Positions 1-7,862 of a DNA stretch of 18,360 nt are shown piece by piece; the stretch's first letter is position 1; every line of letters begins with the position of its first letter. The notes below the pieces were generated by a model, which worked only from the letters and a program-made list of their open reading frames with translations, was not told the origin of the DNA and did no database searches. A program made the position numbers and the translations under genes. The DNA comes from DASUCS01 sp036275935 (GTDB lineage: Bacteria; Actinomycetota; Acidimicrobiia; Acidimicrobiales; JACDCH01): the NCBI GenBank assembly GCA_036275935.1, contig DASUCS010000161.1:1-18360 (forward strand), written 5' to 3'.

Positions 1-1703
1 CGACCTACGTGTCGCGCACGGCGACCACACCGATCCTGAACCAGTCGAACGAGCGCAACGCCACCATCCTCGACGCCCGCGGCCGCCTCGCCGCCCTGTC
101 GGTCGGCATCCCGCAGTTCATGCTCACCTCCACCCTACCGGTCCGGTTCGCGCTCGACTTCCTCGGCCCGCAGGAGTTCCGCGAGGGCGACGTCTTCGTG
201 GCCAACGACCCGTACCACGGCGGCGGGCACCTCCCCGACTACAACGTCTTCGCACCGTGCTTCGCCGACGACCCCGTCACGGGCGAGCGGCGGATGGTGC
301 TGATCTCTTCGATCCAGTGCCACCACGGCGACACGGGCGGCGGTGTGCCCGGCGGCTACAACGTGACCGCCGGCGACATCTGGGGCGAGGGCGTGCGCTG
401 GCCGGTGGTGAAGGTCGTCGACCGCGGCGAGGAGCGGCGCGACGTGCTCTACGCGCTGCAGGCGAACAACCGCATCCCCGACTACATCGGGGACCTGCGC
501 GCCCAGATCGGCGCCGCGCAGCTCGCCGCGATCCGCCTCGGCGAGATCATCGACCGCTATGGCGTCTCCACTGTCGAGGAGTCGGTCGACTACATGATCG
601 ACTACGCCGCCCGACGGTTCCATGAAGAAGTCGCGGCATGGCCTGACGGCGTGTACGAGGGCGACGCCTACGTCGACCACGATCCGCTCGGCAACCTCGA
701 CGTGCACCTGCACGTGAAGATCACCGTCGCAGGCGATCGTTTGGTCATCGACTACACGGGCAGCGACACGCGTCCCGAGCTGCAGGCGTGGTCGACGTAC
801 GGGAACACTCGCGGGTACACGATCGCCCAGATCGCCGCGATGATGGATCCGGAGATTCCGAAGAACGAAGGCTTCTTCGACTCGATCGAGCTCGTCGTGC
901 CGTCCGGTTGCGTGCTCAACCCCGTGCCGGGCAAGCCCGTGTCCGCGGGGACGCATCACCCGGGCGCAGACGTCGGTGAGGTCATCGCCGTCGCCATGCA
1001 GGACGTCCTGCCGGACAAAGCCGTTCCGCAGACGTACAAGACCGGCATCCCCACCGTCATCGTCGGCGTGGACCCGCGCACCGGCGCGACGTTCACCGAT
1101 CACTCCGCCGAGGTCTACGCCGGCTGGTGCAACGCGGCGCGCGGCATGGACGCGTGGGGCGCACAGGCTGCCGCCTTCGGCAACCTGTGGAAGGCGACCG
1201 CCGAGATCAACGAGTCGCTGTACCCGCACGTGCAATGGGAGCGCGACTACCGCACCGATTCGGGGGGACCGGGCCAGTGGCGCGGGCTGTGCGGCTCGCA
1301 CTACGTGAAGGAAGTGCGCGTCGACGCGAAGGTGTACACGTACGTCGTCGGCATGAAGTACCCGATGCCGGGCATCTGCGGCGGCAAGCCGGGCGAGCCC
1401 AACAAGCTCACGATCCGCTACCAGTCCGACGATCCCTACGTCGTGCAGCACACGGCCGACTGGGTGCCGATGACGGCGGGCCAGAAGCTCAACTACGACT
1501 ACGGCGGCGGCGGTGGGTGGGGCGACCCGCTCGACCGCGAGCCGCAGGCCGTCCTCGACGACGTGCTCGACGAGTACGTGTCGCTCGCCGGTGCGGAGCG
1601 CGACTACGGCGTGGTGCTCACGGGATCGCTCGAGGACCTGACGCTCGCCGTCGACGAGCAGGCCACCGAGAAGCTGCGCGCCGGCCGCCGCGAGGCTGCG
1701 TGA
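1..1703 (+). CDS. hyuB: Hydantoinase B / oxoprolinase family protein (5' partial)
   Basis: HyuB-type subunit of the ATP-dependent hydantoinase/oxoprolinase family, which also contains the acetone and acetophenone carboxylases. It is expected to work as a cytoplasmic complex with the HyuA encoded next. The reading frame is open to the left edge and the first visible residues (TYVSRTATTPIL) match the interior of the usual N-terminal region, so some 30-40 residues probably lie outside; the GTG at 9 is unlikely to be the true start. Family hallmarks are the NDPYHGGGHLPDYNVF segment near residue 70, a GADVGEV segment in the middle, GGPGQWRG near residue 420 and a C-terminal YDYGGGGGWGDPLDR. The visible 567 codons fit the family length. 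The stop overlaps the GTG of hyuA by 4 bp, so the two are translationally coupled. Membership is clear; hydrolase versus carboxylase, and the substrate, cannot be decided from sequence. Confidence 0.9.
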   Translation, partial: TYVSRTATTPILNQSNERNATILDARGRLAALSVGIPQFMLTSTLPVRFALDFLGPQEFREGDVFVANDPYHGGGHLPDYNVFAPCFADDPVTGERRMVLISSIQCHHGDTGGGVPGGYNVTAGDIWGEGVRWPVVKVVDRGEERRDVLYALQANNRIPDYIGDLRAQIGAAQLAAIRLGEIIDRYGVSTVEESVDYMIDYAARRFHEEVAAWPDGVYEGDAYVDHDPLGNLDVHLHVKITVAGDRLVIDYTGSDTRPELQAWSTYGNTRGYTIAQIAAMMDPEIPKNEGFFDSIELVVPSGCVLNPVPGKPVSAGTHHPGADVGEVIAVAMQDVLPDKAVPQTYKTGIPTVIVGVDPRTGATFTDHSAEVYAGWCNAARGMDAWGAQAAAFGNLWKATAEINESLYPHVQWERDYRTDSGGPGQWRGLCGSHYVKEVRVDAKVYTYVVGMKYPMPGICGGKPGEPNKLTIRYQSDDPYVVQHTADWVPMTAGQKLNYDYGGGGGWGDPLDREPQAVLDDVLDEYVSLAGAERDYGVVLTGSLEDLTLAVDEQATEKLRAGRREAA

Positions 1704-3766
1704 CGGGGTATCGCATCGGGTGCGACGTCGGAGGCACCTTCACTGATCTGATCTGTGTGACGCCGACCGGTGAGGTCGTGCTCGACAAGACACCGACGAC
1801 GCTCGACGACCAGTCCGTCGGCGTGATGAACGGCGTCGGCCAGCTCGCCGAGCGCTTCGGATTGTCGCTCGAGGAGTTCTGCCGGCAGCTCGACATCGTC
1901 GTCCACGGCACGACCACTGCCGACAACACGATGATCGAGATGAATGGCGCGAACACGGGCCTGCTCGTGACGCACGGCCACCGCGACGAGATCGAGATGC
2001 GGCGCGTGCACAAGGAAGCGATCTGGGACCCGTCGTATCCCGCTCCGATCCCGATCGCCCGCCGCCGCGTCAGGATCCCCATCCCCGAACGGTGCGCCTA
2101 CGACGGTGAGGAGCTGCAGCCACTCGACGAAGACGCGGTGCGGGCGGGGATCAAACGCCTCAGGCAGTTCGGTTGCACGTCCATCGCGGTGATGTACCTG
2201 TTCTCGTTCGTCAATCCGGATCACGAGAACCGCACGCTCGAACTGATCCGCGAAGAGTTCCCCGATGTCGAGCACGTGTCGCTGTCGCACGAGGTGATGT
2301 CCGCCGGTCCCGAGTTCGAGCGCGTCTCCACCACCTTGGTGAACGCGTACGTCGCGCCCCGCATCGCGAAGTACACCAGGCAGCTCGTCGAGTCGTTGCG
2401 CAACGCGGGCTACAGCGGTTCGGTCCTGATCATGCAGGCGACCGGCGGTGTGATGCCGCCCGATTACGTCGCCAAGCGCGCGGTCACGCTGCTCGGCTCG
2501 GGTCCGACCGGCGGTGTGATGGGCTCCGCGGTTGCAGCGACGGCGGCGGGTGCACCGGATTTCGTGGCCGTCGACATGGGCGGCACGTCGTTCGACATCT
2601 GCCTCGTGCGCGGTGGGCGGCCCGAGGTGAAGACCGATCGCAACTGGCGCTACCGCTACTACATCGGGATCCCGATGGTCGACGTGCAGTCCGTGGGTGC
2701 GGGCGGCGGATCGATCGCGCGCGTGCGCCAGGGCGCGCTGCTCGTCGGACCGGAGTCCGCAGGTTCGCAACCGGGTCCCGCGTGTTACGGCCGTGGCGGC
2801 ACGAACGCGACAGTGACCGACGCCGATGCGGTGCTCGGCTACCTCCCGGTCGACACCTTCGCCGACGGGCGCATGACGCTCGACGTCGCCGCGTCGCGGT
2901 CGGCGATCGAGCGCGATGTCGCGCAACCGTTGGGCGTCGACGTCGTGGAGGCGGCCTGGGGCATCGAGCGCATCGTCAACGCCAACATGGCAAATGCGAT
3001 GCGTCGGGTGCTGTCGTCGTACGGTGCCGACCCACGCGACCTGGCGATGATCGCCTACGGAGGCAACGGGCCGCTGCATGCATGCGCCCTCGCCACCGAG
3101 CTCGGCGCCGCCCGTGTGCTCGTACCCAAGTCGGCGCCTGCGTTCTCCGCACTCGGACTGCTGGTGGCCGACTACGTCGTCGACATGCTGCGCTCCTACG
3201 TCACACCGATCAGCCAGGTCGACGTCGAGCACCTGCGCGGATTGATGCGGGAGCTCGTCGAGGAGGCGGCGAAGGAGCTGGCGCCCGCCGGCCTTCCCGA
3301 TGGCGCGGTGACCCAGGATCTGTTCGTGCAGATGGCCTACGGAGGCCAGAACTCCGACATGTCGGTGCCGTGTCCGGAAGGCCAGGAGATCATCGAAGGT
3401 GGCCTGCTCGACCTGACGGAACGGTTCCACGACCTGCACGAGTCCGACCGCGGCTTCGCCTTCCGCAACCAGCAACCGCAGGTGCGCGGCCTGCGGCTCA
3501 TCGCTCGAGGCGCAACCACGAAACCCGGTCACCTCGCCGAGCTCGGCAACGTCGCGGACGCGTCGACTGCGCAGAAGGGCGCCCGACCCGTGTACTGGGG
3601 AACCGAATTCGTGGACACCCCCGTCTATGACGGACGGGTTCTCGGCGGCGGCGCGTCGATCGCCGGGCCCGCTCTCGTCGAGGAAGCATTCACCGTTGTG
3701 TCGGTTGCACCCGGCTGGTCGTGCACCTTGGACGCGCGCGGGTCCTACGAACTGACACAGTCGTAG
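1700..3766 (+). CDS. hyuA: Hydantoinase A / oxoprolinase family protein
   Basis: ATP-binding (ASKHA-fold) subunit pairing with HyuB for ATP-dependent amide-ring opening or ketone carboxylation. I place the start at GTG 1700, giving 688 residues. It overlaps the hyuB stop as GTGA and yields the family N-terminus with the phosphate-binding GGTFTD at residues 11-16; the same frame is open further upstream but that part is a shadow of hyuB. Other hallmarks are HGTTTADNT near residue 71, the second phosphate motif DMGGTSFD at 292-299, and the signature GPESAGSQPGPACYGRGG at about 350-367. Towards the C-terminus come AYGGNGPLHA and the PKSAPAFSALGLL segment. Length is normal for the family. The next gene starts 3 nt after the stop, so it sits in one operon with the dehydrogenase genes. 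Regulation is not visible because the operon promoter is outside the window. Confidence 0.93.
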   Translation: MTGYRIGCDVGGTFTDLICVTPTGEVVLDKTPTTLDDQSVGVMNGVGQLAERFGLSLEEFCRQLDIVVHGTTTADNTMIEMNGANTGLLVTHGHRDEIEMRRVHKEAIWDPSYPAPIPIARRRVRIPIPERCAYDGEELQPLDEDAVRAGIKRLRQFGCTSIAVMYLFSFVNPDHENRTLELIREEFPDVEHVSLSHEVMSAGPEFERVSTTLVNAYVAPRIAKYTRQLVESLRNAGYSGSVLIMQATGGVMPPDYVAKRAVTLLGSGPTGGVMGSAVAATAAGAPDFVAVDMGGTSFDICLVRGGRPEVKTDRNWRYRYYIGIPMVDVQSVGAGGGSIARVRQGALLVGPESAGSQPGPACYGRGGTNATVTDADAVLGYLPVDTFADGRMTLDVAASRSAIERDVAQPLGVDVVEAAWGIERIVNANMANAMRRVLSSYGADPRDLAMIAYGGNGPLHACALATELGAARVLVPKSAPAFSALGLLVADYVVDMLRSYVTPISQVDVEHLRGLMRELVEEAAKELAPAGLPDGAVTQDLFVQMAYGGQNSDMSVPCPEGQEIIEGGLLDLTERFHDLHESDRGFAFRNQQPQVRGLRLIARGATTKPGHLAELGNVADASTAQKGARPVYWGTEFVDTPVYDGRVLGGGASIAGPALVEEAFTVVSVAPGWSCTLDARGSYELTQS

Positions 3767-3769
3767 GCG

Positions 3770-4369
3770 ATGCCAGCCTTCTTCAGCGAGCAGGAGCTCG
3801 CGATCATCGCGGCCGCCGTCGACCGCCTGATCCCGCCCGACGACGACGGTTGTCCCGGCGCCGCGGCTGCGGGCGCGGCGGACTACATCGACACGCTTCT
3901 CGGCGCGTTCACGTTCGACCCGCCGCGCATCCATGCCGGCGGGCCGTTCTCGGGCCGATGGGGTGGCGAAGCGAGCTTCGAGAAGTGGATGCCGCTCGGC
4001 CCGATGGAAGAGCTGGCGTGGCGCACCCGCATCGAGGGGTCGAAGGGGATGCCCGAGCGCGAGTTCAACGGATCCGTCCTCGGGCTGCAACAGGTGTACC
4101 GCGAGGGGCTCAAGGTGCTCGGCCGAGACTTCACGCGCGCCAACGCCGAGGAACAGGACCGGCGCATCGACTCCGTGCCCGAGTTCAAGAGCTTGTTGTA
4201 CGAGCACGCGTGTGAGGGCATGTACGGCGATCCCGTGTACGGCGGCAACCGTGATCGCGTCGGATGGACGATGATCGGCTGGATCGGTGACATCCAGCCG
4301 CGCGGCTACACCAAAGAAGAGGTCGAGAGCCGTGAGAAGCTCGAGATCCGGCCGGAGCAACGTGGCTGA
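3770..4369 (+). CDS. Gluconate 2-dehydrogenase subunit 3-like protein
   Basis: A 199-residue protein resembling the small third subunit of membrane-linked GMC dehydrogenases (gluconate 2-dehydrogenase, FAD-glucose dehydrogenase), which acts as chaperone or partner of the flavoprotein. Support is the N-terminal FSEQELAIIAAAVDRLIPPDDDG segment, where this family has an F-x-x-x-E...LIP-x-D pattern, and the C-terminal GMYGDPVYGGNRDRVGWTMIGW segment (residues about 143-164), the family's second conserved block. The gene directly precedes and overlaps the GMC gene by 8 bp. The ATG at 3770 follows the hyuA TAG by 3 nt, consistent with coupling; no strong Shine-Dalgarno is seen. Unusually, the N-terminus has no twin-arginine or other signal peptide, whereas characterised homologues often have one, so the complex may be cytoplasmic. 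Family assignment is good, the function inferred. Confidence 0.82.
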   Translation: MPAFFSEQELAIIAAAVDRLIPPDDDGCPGAAAAGAADYIDTLLGAFTFDPPRIHAGGPFSGRWGGEASFEKWMPLGPMEELAWRTRIEGSKGMPEREFNGSVLGLQQVYREGLKVLGRDFTRANAEEQDRRIDSVPEFKSLLYEHACEGMYGDPVYGGNRDRVGWTMIGWIGDIQPRGYTKEEVESREKLEIRPEQRG

Positions 4370-6083
4370 CTTCGACTGCGACGCCGTCATCGTCGGATCC
4401 GGACCGGGTGGATCCACCTTCGCCGACGTGCTCACGGCGGCAGGCTGGTCCGTGATCATCCTCGAGAAGGGCCGCAACCACCTCGTGTCGTTGCAGCCGC
4501 CGTACGAGCCCTCCGGTGACCTGAGCAACGACGAGATCAAATTCCTGCGTCGGTGGTTCCTCGGGCCCGACCCGTTCCTCGAGCCGCGCACGTATCGCCG
4601 TACGGACAGCGACGGCGAGCGCCTGTTCAGCGGCGAGGTCAACAACCTGCCGTCGACGGTCGGGGGTGGCGGCTTCCATGCGGACGGCAAGCTCCCCCGC
4701 TTCCGCGAAGAGGACTTCCACCTCCTGTCGGCCCGCGGTCCGGTCGACGGAGCACGCGTCGCGGATTGGCCGGTGCAATACGCCGACCTCGAGCCGCACT
4801 ACGCCATCGCCGAGCGGCTGATCGGCGTCGCCGGCGACGCGGGCAAGAACCCGTTCGAAGCCTGGCGCAGCAGCCCGTACCCGATGCCGCCCGGTCCGGA
4901 CATGTTCGGGGCGCTTCTGACGTCCGAGGCGGCGGCGAAGCGGGGGCTGCATCCGTACCGCGCGCCGACGGGCGTGAACTCGATCTACTACGACGGCCGT
5001 CCGCCGTGTAACAACTGCGGTTTCTGCGGCCACTTCGGTTGTCCGATCCATGCGAAGGGCGACCCGATCTCGTCGTTGCGACGTGCACTGAGAACGGGCA
5101 AGTGCGAGGTGCGCCCCGAGTCGTACGTGACCACAGTGGTGCTCGACGCGTCGGGCCGCACCGCGACCGGCGTGAAGTACTTGGACATCGCCGCCGGAAA
5201 CGTCGAGCGCGAGGTACGAGCGCGGCACGTGGTCGTGGCCGGAGGCGCGTTCGAGACACCGCGCCTGCTCCTGCGATCGGACGTTGCGAACTCGTCCGGG
5301 CTCGTGGGCCGATTCCTGATGTACCACTACCAGACGTTCTCGGTCGGCATCTTCCCGTTCTCGCTGCACGCCGAGCGGGGACGCGCGGTGACGCACCACC
5401 ACGACGACTTCATCGTCCCCGGACCCGAGGAGATGCTGAAGGCGAAGGAATCGGGTTTGCCCTGGATCCGCGGTGGGACGGTCGAGCACGGCGGCGGCGG
5501 CAACCCGCTCCAAGAAGCCGCCACGTATCCGCCGGGACCCCAGCACGCCGTGTCGATGCGGGACTCCGCGATCCGCGATCGCTTGTTCGCGTTCACGATG
5601 CAAGCCGAGGACCTCCCGCAGCACGAGAACGCGGTCGACCTCGATCCGAGGGTGGTCGACGCATGGGGTTTCGCGGCCGGTCGCGTCACCTACAACCCGC
5701 ACAAGCACGAGCTGGTCGCGTCGGATCACTTCGCGCCGATCATGGAACAGCTCATGCGCGACGCCGGCGCCGACTTCGCGTTCTCGACGACGTCGCCACC
5801 GCAAGGTGACCTCGACCTGCACAGCGTGTCGCCGCTCGGGATCGCGCCCTCCTCGCGGCACACGATGGGCACGTGCCGGATGGGCCACGACGCTCGAACC
5901 TCGGTCGTCGACGGCGACAGCCGGTTCCACGACGTGCCCAACATGCTCTGCGCCGACTCGTCGGTCTTCGTGACCTCATCGGGCTACAACCCGACGCTCA
6001 CGCTGGTGGCCCTCGCACACCGCGCCGCCAGCTTGTTGGCCGGCGTGGAGGTGGAGACGACCGCCGCAATGGACTTCCCGTGA
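4362..6083 (+). CDS. GMC family FAD-dependent oxidoreductase (dehydrogenase flavoprotein)
   Basis: Catalytic flavoprotein of a two-subunit alcohol or sugar dehydrogenase. I choose GTG 4362 (573 residues): it has GGAG 5 nt upstream and places the FAD-binding GSGPGGS at residues 12-18. The longer ATG-initiated frame from 4287 would lie inside the upstream gene. Domains: Rossmann FAD motif 7-36; GGGGFHADGK at 101-110; four cysteines C216, C219, C222 and C227 in CNNCGFCGHFGC; a central substrate domain; and GMC C-terminal domain with the active-site SSRHTMGTCRMG (H500) and NPTLTLVALAHR (N543). The cysteine cluster recalls those of gluconate-2-DH/FAD-GDH catalytic subunits that hold an Fe-S centre, although the spacing differs from the FAD-GDH pattern I remember. 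No signal peptide is present. The neighbours suggest that its product or substrate is processed by HyuAB. The electron acceptor is unknown; no cytochrome c subunit is in the window. Confidence 0.9.
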   Translation: MADFDCDAVIVGSGPGGSTFADVLTAAGWSVIILEKGRNHLVSLQPPYEPSGDLSNDEIKFLRRWFLGPDPFLEPRTYRRTDSDGERLFSGEVNNLPSTVGGGGFHADGKLPRFREEDFHLLSARGPVDGARVADWPVQYADLEPHYAIAERLIGVAGDAGKNPFEAWRSSPYPMPPGPDMFGALLTSEAAAKRGLHPYRAPTGVNSIYYDGRPPCNNCGFCGHFGCPIHAKGDPISSLRRALRTGKCEVRPESYVTTVVLDASGRTATGVKYLDIAAGNVEREVRARHVVVAGGAFETPRLLLRSDVANSSGLVGRFLMYHYQTFSVGIFPFSLHAERGRAVTHHHDDFIVPGPEEMLKAKESGLPWIRGGTVEHGGGGNPLQEAATYPPGPQHAVSMRDSAIRDRLFAFTMQAEDLPQHENAVDLDPRVVDAWGFAAGRVTYNPHKHELVASDHFAPIMEQLMRDAGADFAFSTTSPPQGDLDLHSVSPLGIAPSSRHTMGTCRMGHDARTSVVDGDSRFHDVPNMLCADSSVFVTSSGYNPTLTLVALAHRAASLLAGVEVETTAAMDFP

Positions 6084-6131
6084 GCGGCGACGCTGACGCG
6101 TAGTACACCCGGCGTCGGTGGGGTCGCCCTG

Positions 6132-6137
6132 TAGGGT
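6132..6137 (+). promoter_or_regulatory. -10 box of a leaderless-type promoter
   Basis: TAGGGT fits the actinobacterial TANNNT -10 element. It lies exactly 7 nt before the ATG at 6145, the spacing expected when transcription begins at the start codon. There is no Shine-Dalgarno between the box and the ATG. I see no convincing -35 element. Inference from spacing only. Confidence 0.5.
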
Positions 6138-6144
6138 CCGGCGC

Positions 6145-6879
6145 ATGTTGGATCACCTCGCTGCCATCCGTCGCGAGACCGACCGCTTCTACGCCGCCGC
6201 CAACGACGCTGATCCCGATCTCGGTGTCCCGAGCTGTCCGGGTTGGTCGATCGCGGACCTCGTGTGGCACTTGGGCGAGGTGCACTGGTTCTGGACCACG
6301 ATCATCGAGCGTCGCGCCACCGGTCCCGACGACGCCGAGAAGACGAAGCCGTCGCGGCCGACGGCCTACAACGACCTGCTGACGTGGGGACAGGCGCAGG
6401 CGGATCACATGGTCGACGTCTTGAAGTCCACCGGCGAGGACGTGCAGGTGTGGACGTGGGCGCTCGAGGAGTCCGATCACTCTGTCGGGTTCATCCGACG
6501 GCACCAGGTGCAGGAAGCGGCGATTCATCGGTGGGACCTGCAGAACGCAGCAACGTCGACGAACCCGGATCCGATCGAGCCGGAGGTCGCATCCGACTCG
6601 ATCGACGAGATGCTCGCCGTCCAGTTGCCGTGGAGTGTGAGCCTCGACAAGCCGATCCTCGGGACGGTGCATCTGCACTGCACCGACACGGAGGGCGAGT
6701 GGTTCGTGCACAGCGACGGACGCGTCGAGCCGATCCACGCGAAGGGTGACGTCGCCATCCGCGGCGCCGCGTCCGACCTGCTGCTCGCGCTCTACAAGCG
6801 CGTCGACCTCGCCGGGGTCGAACTCATCGGCAACGACGCGCTCGCGCGCGAGCTCGTCGGACGCCTCAACACGGAGTAG
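6145..6879 (+). CDS. Maleylpyruvate isomerase/DinB-like (mycothiol-dependent type) family protein
   Basis: A 244-residue protein of the DinB/MDMPI superfamily common in actinobacteria (TIGR03083-like), in which some members are mycothiol-dependent, metal-binding enzymes. Visible support: N-terminal CPGWSIADLVWHLGEVHWFW (residues 31-50) with candidate metal ligand His42 or His47, then the E-x3-H pair Glu124/His128 in QEAAIHRWDLQ. The C-terminal part (about 160-244), with HSDGRVEPIHAKGDVAIRGAASDLLLALYKR, resembles the C-terminal domain of this family. I choose ATG 6145 because of the leaderless-type TAGGGT box 7 nt upstream; a longer in-frame start at 6118 would lie upstream of that box. It is followed 6 nt later by a VOC protein, likely in the same transcript. 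The actual substrate is unknown; most members are uncharacterised. Confidence 0.83.
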   Translation: MLDHLAAIRRETDRFYAAANDADPDLGVPSCPGWSIADLVWHLGEVHWFWTTIIERRATGPDDAEKTKPSRPTAYNDLLTWGQAQADHMVDVLKSTGEDVQVWTWALEESDHSVGFIRRHQVQEAAIHRWDLQNAATSTNPDPIEPEVASDSIDEMLAVQLPWSVSLDKPILGTVHLHCTDTEGEWFVHSDGRVEPIHAKGDVAIRGAASDLLLALYKRVDLAGVELIGNDALARELVGRLNTE

Positions 6880-6885
6880 GAGCCC

Positions 6886-7323
6886 ATGTCGCCGATTCGG
6901 CGCTTTGATCACGTCGGCATCACGGTCGCGAACCTCGACGCCGTCACCGATTTCTTCGTCGGCCTCGGCTTCGAGATCGACGGCCGCACCGTGCTGGAGG
7001 GCGACTTCCTGGACACCGTCGTCGGCCTACCGGACGCGTGTACCGAGATGGTCTATCTGCGAGCGCCCGACGGTGGAACCGCGCTGGAGCTGGCGACGTT
7101 CATTCGGCCGAACAACGCACCGGGATCGCCCGACGCCATGCACAACGAACTGGGGTTGCGCAGCGTGGCCTTCGAGGTGGATCGCCTACTGGACCTGGTC
7201 GACCAGCTGGAGGCAGACGGCTATCAGTTGGTGGGGGGCGTCGCCGAGCACGAGGGCGTGTGGCGCATGGCGTCCGTGCGCGGTCCCGAGGGGATCATCG
7301 TGTCCCTGGCCGAGCGACTCTGA
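6886..7323 (+). CDS. VOC (glyoxalase/bleomycin-resistance) superfamily protein
   Basis: A 145-residue, two-module VOC fold. The first module begins FDHVGITVANLDAVTDFFVGLGF (residues 7-29) with possible metal ligand His9 and ends at TALELATF (Glu68). The second runs from LRSVAFEVDRLLDLVDQLEADGY to VRGPEGIIVSLAERL. Where most metal-dependent members have a His in the second module's first strand (usually HxAF) this one has SVAF, and the C-terminal Glu of the usual GxxIEL is Ser140, so the classical four-ligand site appears incomplete. A GGAG 6-9 nt before the ATG supports the start. The gene follows the DinB-like gene by 6 nt, suggesting co-transcription. No specific substrate can be named. Confidence 0.85.
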   Translation: MSPIRRFDHVGITVANLDAVTDFFVGLGFEIDGRTVLEGDFLDTVVGLPDACTEMVYLRAPDGGTALELATFIRPNNAPGSPDAMHNELGLRSVAFEVDRLLDLVDQLEADGYQLVGGVAEHEGVWRMASVRGPEGIIVSLAERL

Positions 7324-7337
7324 CCGGGTCAGGTCGC
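7314..7337. terminator. Shared hairpin at the convergent VOC / 96-residue-protein ends
   Basis: Arms 7314-7324 and 7328-7337 form a 10-bp stem with one bulged T (7319) and a 3-nt CGG loop. The TGA of the VOC gene (7321-7323) and the TGA of the minus-strand gene (TCA, 7329-7331) lie in opposite arms. There is no T-tract, so it would not be a classical intrinsic terminator, but it can fold in either transcript. Confidence 0.5.
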
Positions 7338-7607
7338 GTCGACGTCGCTACGACGCCGACGCGGTTGTTCCGCGACGGGTCGGGTGAGGTCGACGACCAC
7401 GTCACGGCCATCGACCAACGGCGTGCCGTCGGGCGGTGTGACGGGAAAGGACAAGACCGCCTCGATCTCGCCGGTGTCGAGCGCCAAGCGGAGCCGCAAC
7501 GAGTCCGCGATCGCGCTCGATTCGAATCCCAGCTCGCGGAGCGCCTTGGCGCAGCGGTAGCCGGCAGGGTGTGGCCGAGTCGCCATGATCGGTGCGTTCA
7601 CCGACAC
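7329..7607 (-). CDS. Hypothetical protein, about 92 residues
   Basis: Small protein of unknown function. It is supported by its convergent, nearly abutting placement with the VOC gene, a plausible promoter box and a non-random composition: a helical CAKALRELGFESSAIADSLRLRLALDTGEIEAVLSF-type stretch followed by TPPDGTPLVDGRDVVVDLTRPV and a basic tail. The start is uncertain. The frame can begin at TTG 7619, GTG 7607, GTG 7601 or ATG 7586. TAGGGT at 7625-7620 on this strand favours a start at GTG 7607 (12-nt gap), and ATG 7586 is the next best. No membrane segment, signal peptide or recognised motif. It may be lineage-specific. Lower confidence than its neighbours because GC-rich DNA produces long spurious frames. 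Confidence 0.5.
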   Translation of the reverse strand: MSVNAPIMATRPHPAGYRCAKALRELGFESSAIADSLRLRLALDTGEIEAVLSFPVTPPDGTPLVDGRDVVVDLTRPVAEQPRRRRSDVDAT

Positions 7608-7619
7608 ATGCCGGCACAA

Positions 7620-7625
7620 ACCCTA
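7620..7625 (-). promoter_or_regulatory. Candidate -10 box for the 96/92-residue gene
   Basis: TAGGGT on the minus strand, the same hexamer as upstream of 6145, lies 12 nt before GTG 7607. An inverted repeat (7642-7648/7657-7663) sits just upstream and could be an operator. Position-based inference. Confidence 0.35.
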
Positions 7626-7641
7626 AGCATCACTTAACGTC

Positions 7642-7858
7642 GCTTCGCCCTCCGCAGCGAAGCCGGAGATACCTGAAGAAAGCTGTACACGCCTCATTGG
7701 GTGTCGAATCGTGGCCGACGGGGAGGGCGTACAAGCAGTGATCGGCGCCATCGGGTTCCTGCATCGGGCAGGAACCCCGGTGTCGCCGTCGCGCGGCCAG
7801 CCCTCCAGCCAGCCCGCGTCGCAGTCGCAGCGAAAGCTCGGACGATGGCGTCAGGGCT
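7642..7858 (+). promoter_or_regulatory. Potentially structured leader of the Flp pilin gene
   Basis: About 240 nt without a supported gene separate the 92-residue gene from the pilin. Read as RNA on the + strand it has several foldable elements. Hairpin GCTTCGC/GCGAAGC pairs 7642-7648 with 7657-7663. An 8-bp long-range stem pairs CGCCCTCC (7646-7653) with GGAGGGCG (7722-7729). The second arm can instead pair with GCCCTCC at 7800-7806 (7 bp). A strong hairpin occupies 7743-7788. AGCCCT (7799-7804) is complementary to AGGGCT (7853-7858), the only Shine-Dalgarno-like sequence before ATG 7863. A possible -10 box TAACGT lies at 7635-7640. The competing pairings resemble switch logic, but short complementary words are frequent at this GC content. 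I could not match it to a known riboswitch class. Confidence 0.35.
7743..7788. repeat. Strong imperfect inverted repeat (19-bp hairpin)
   Basis: A perfect 10-bp core, GGGTTCCTGC at 7753-7762 and GCAGGAACCC at 7768-7777, has a 5-nt loop. The stem continues outward through a bulged C (7778), four pairs (one G-U), one C/T mismatch and five more pairs, reaching 7743 and 7788. No T-tract follows on either strand. Confidence 0.7.
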
Positions 7859-7862
7859 CGAG

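Noticed and set aside
1604..4690. A 1028-codon open frame on the minus strand opposite hyuA and the dehydrogenase genes (and similar long frames at 135-1451 and 4185-5930)
   Set aside because: High third-position GC keeps antisense frames open. The translations are Arg/His/Asp-rich without family motifs, and the opposite strand carries unambiguous conserved proteins.
7642..7668. H-type pseudoknot from the interlocking stems
   Set aside because: The linker that must cross the 7-bp first stem has zero nucleotides, so both stems cannot form together.
7641..7845. Known c-di-GMP (GEMM) or c-di-AMP (ydaO) riboswitch ahead of the pilin gene
   Set aside because: The core conserved words of those classes, as I remember them, are absent on both strands; only generic hairpins are present.
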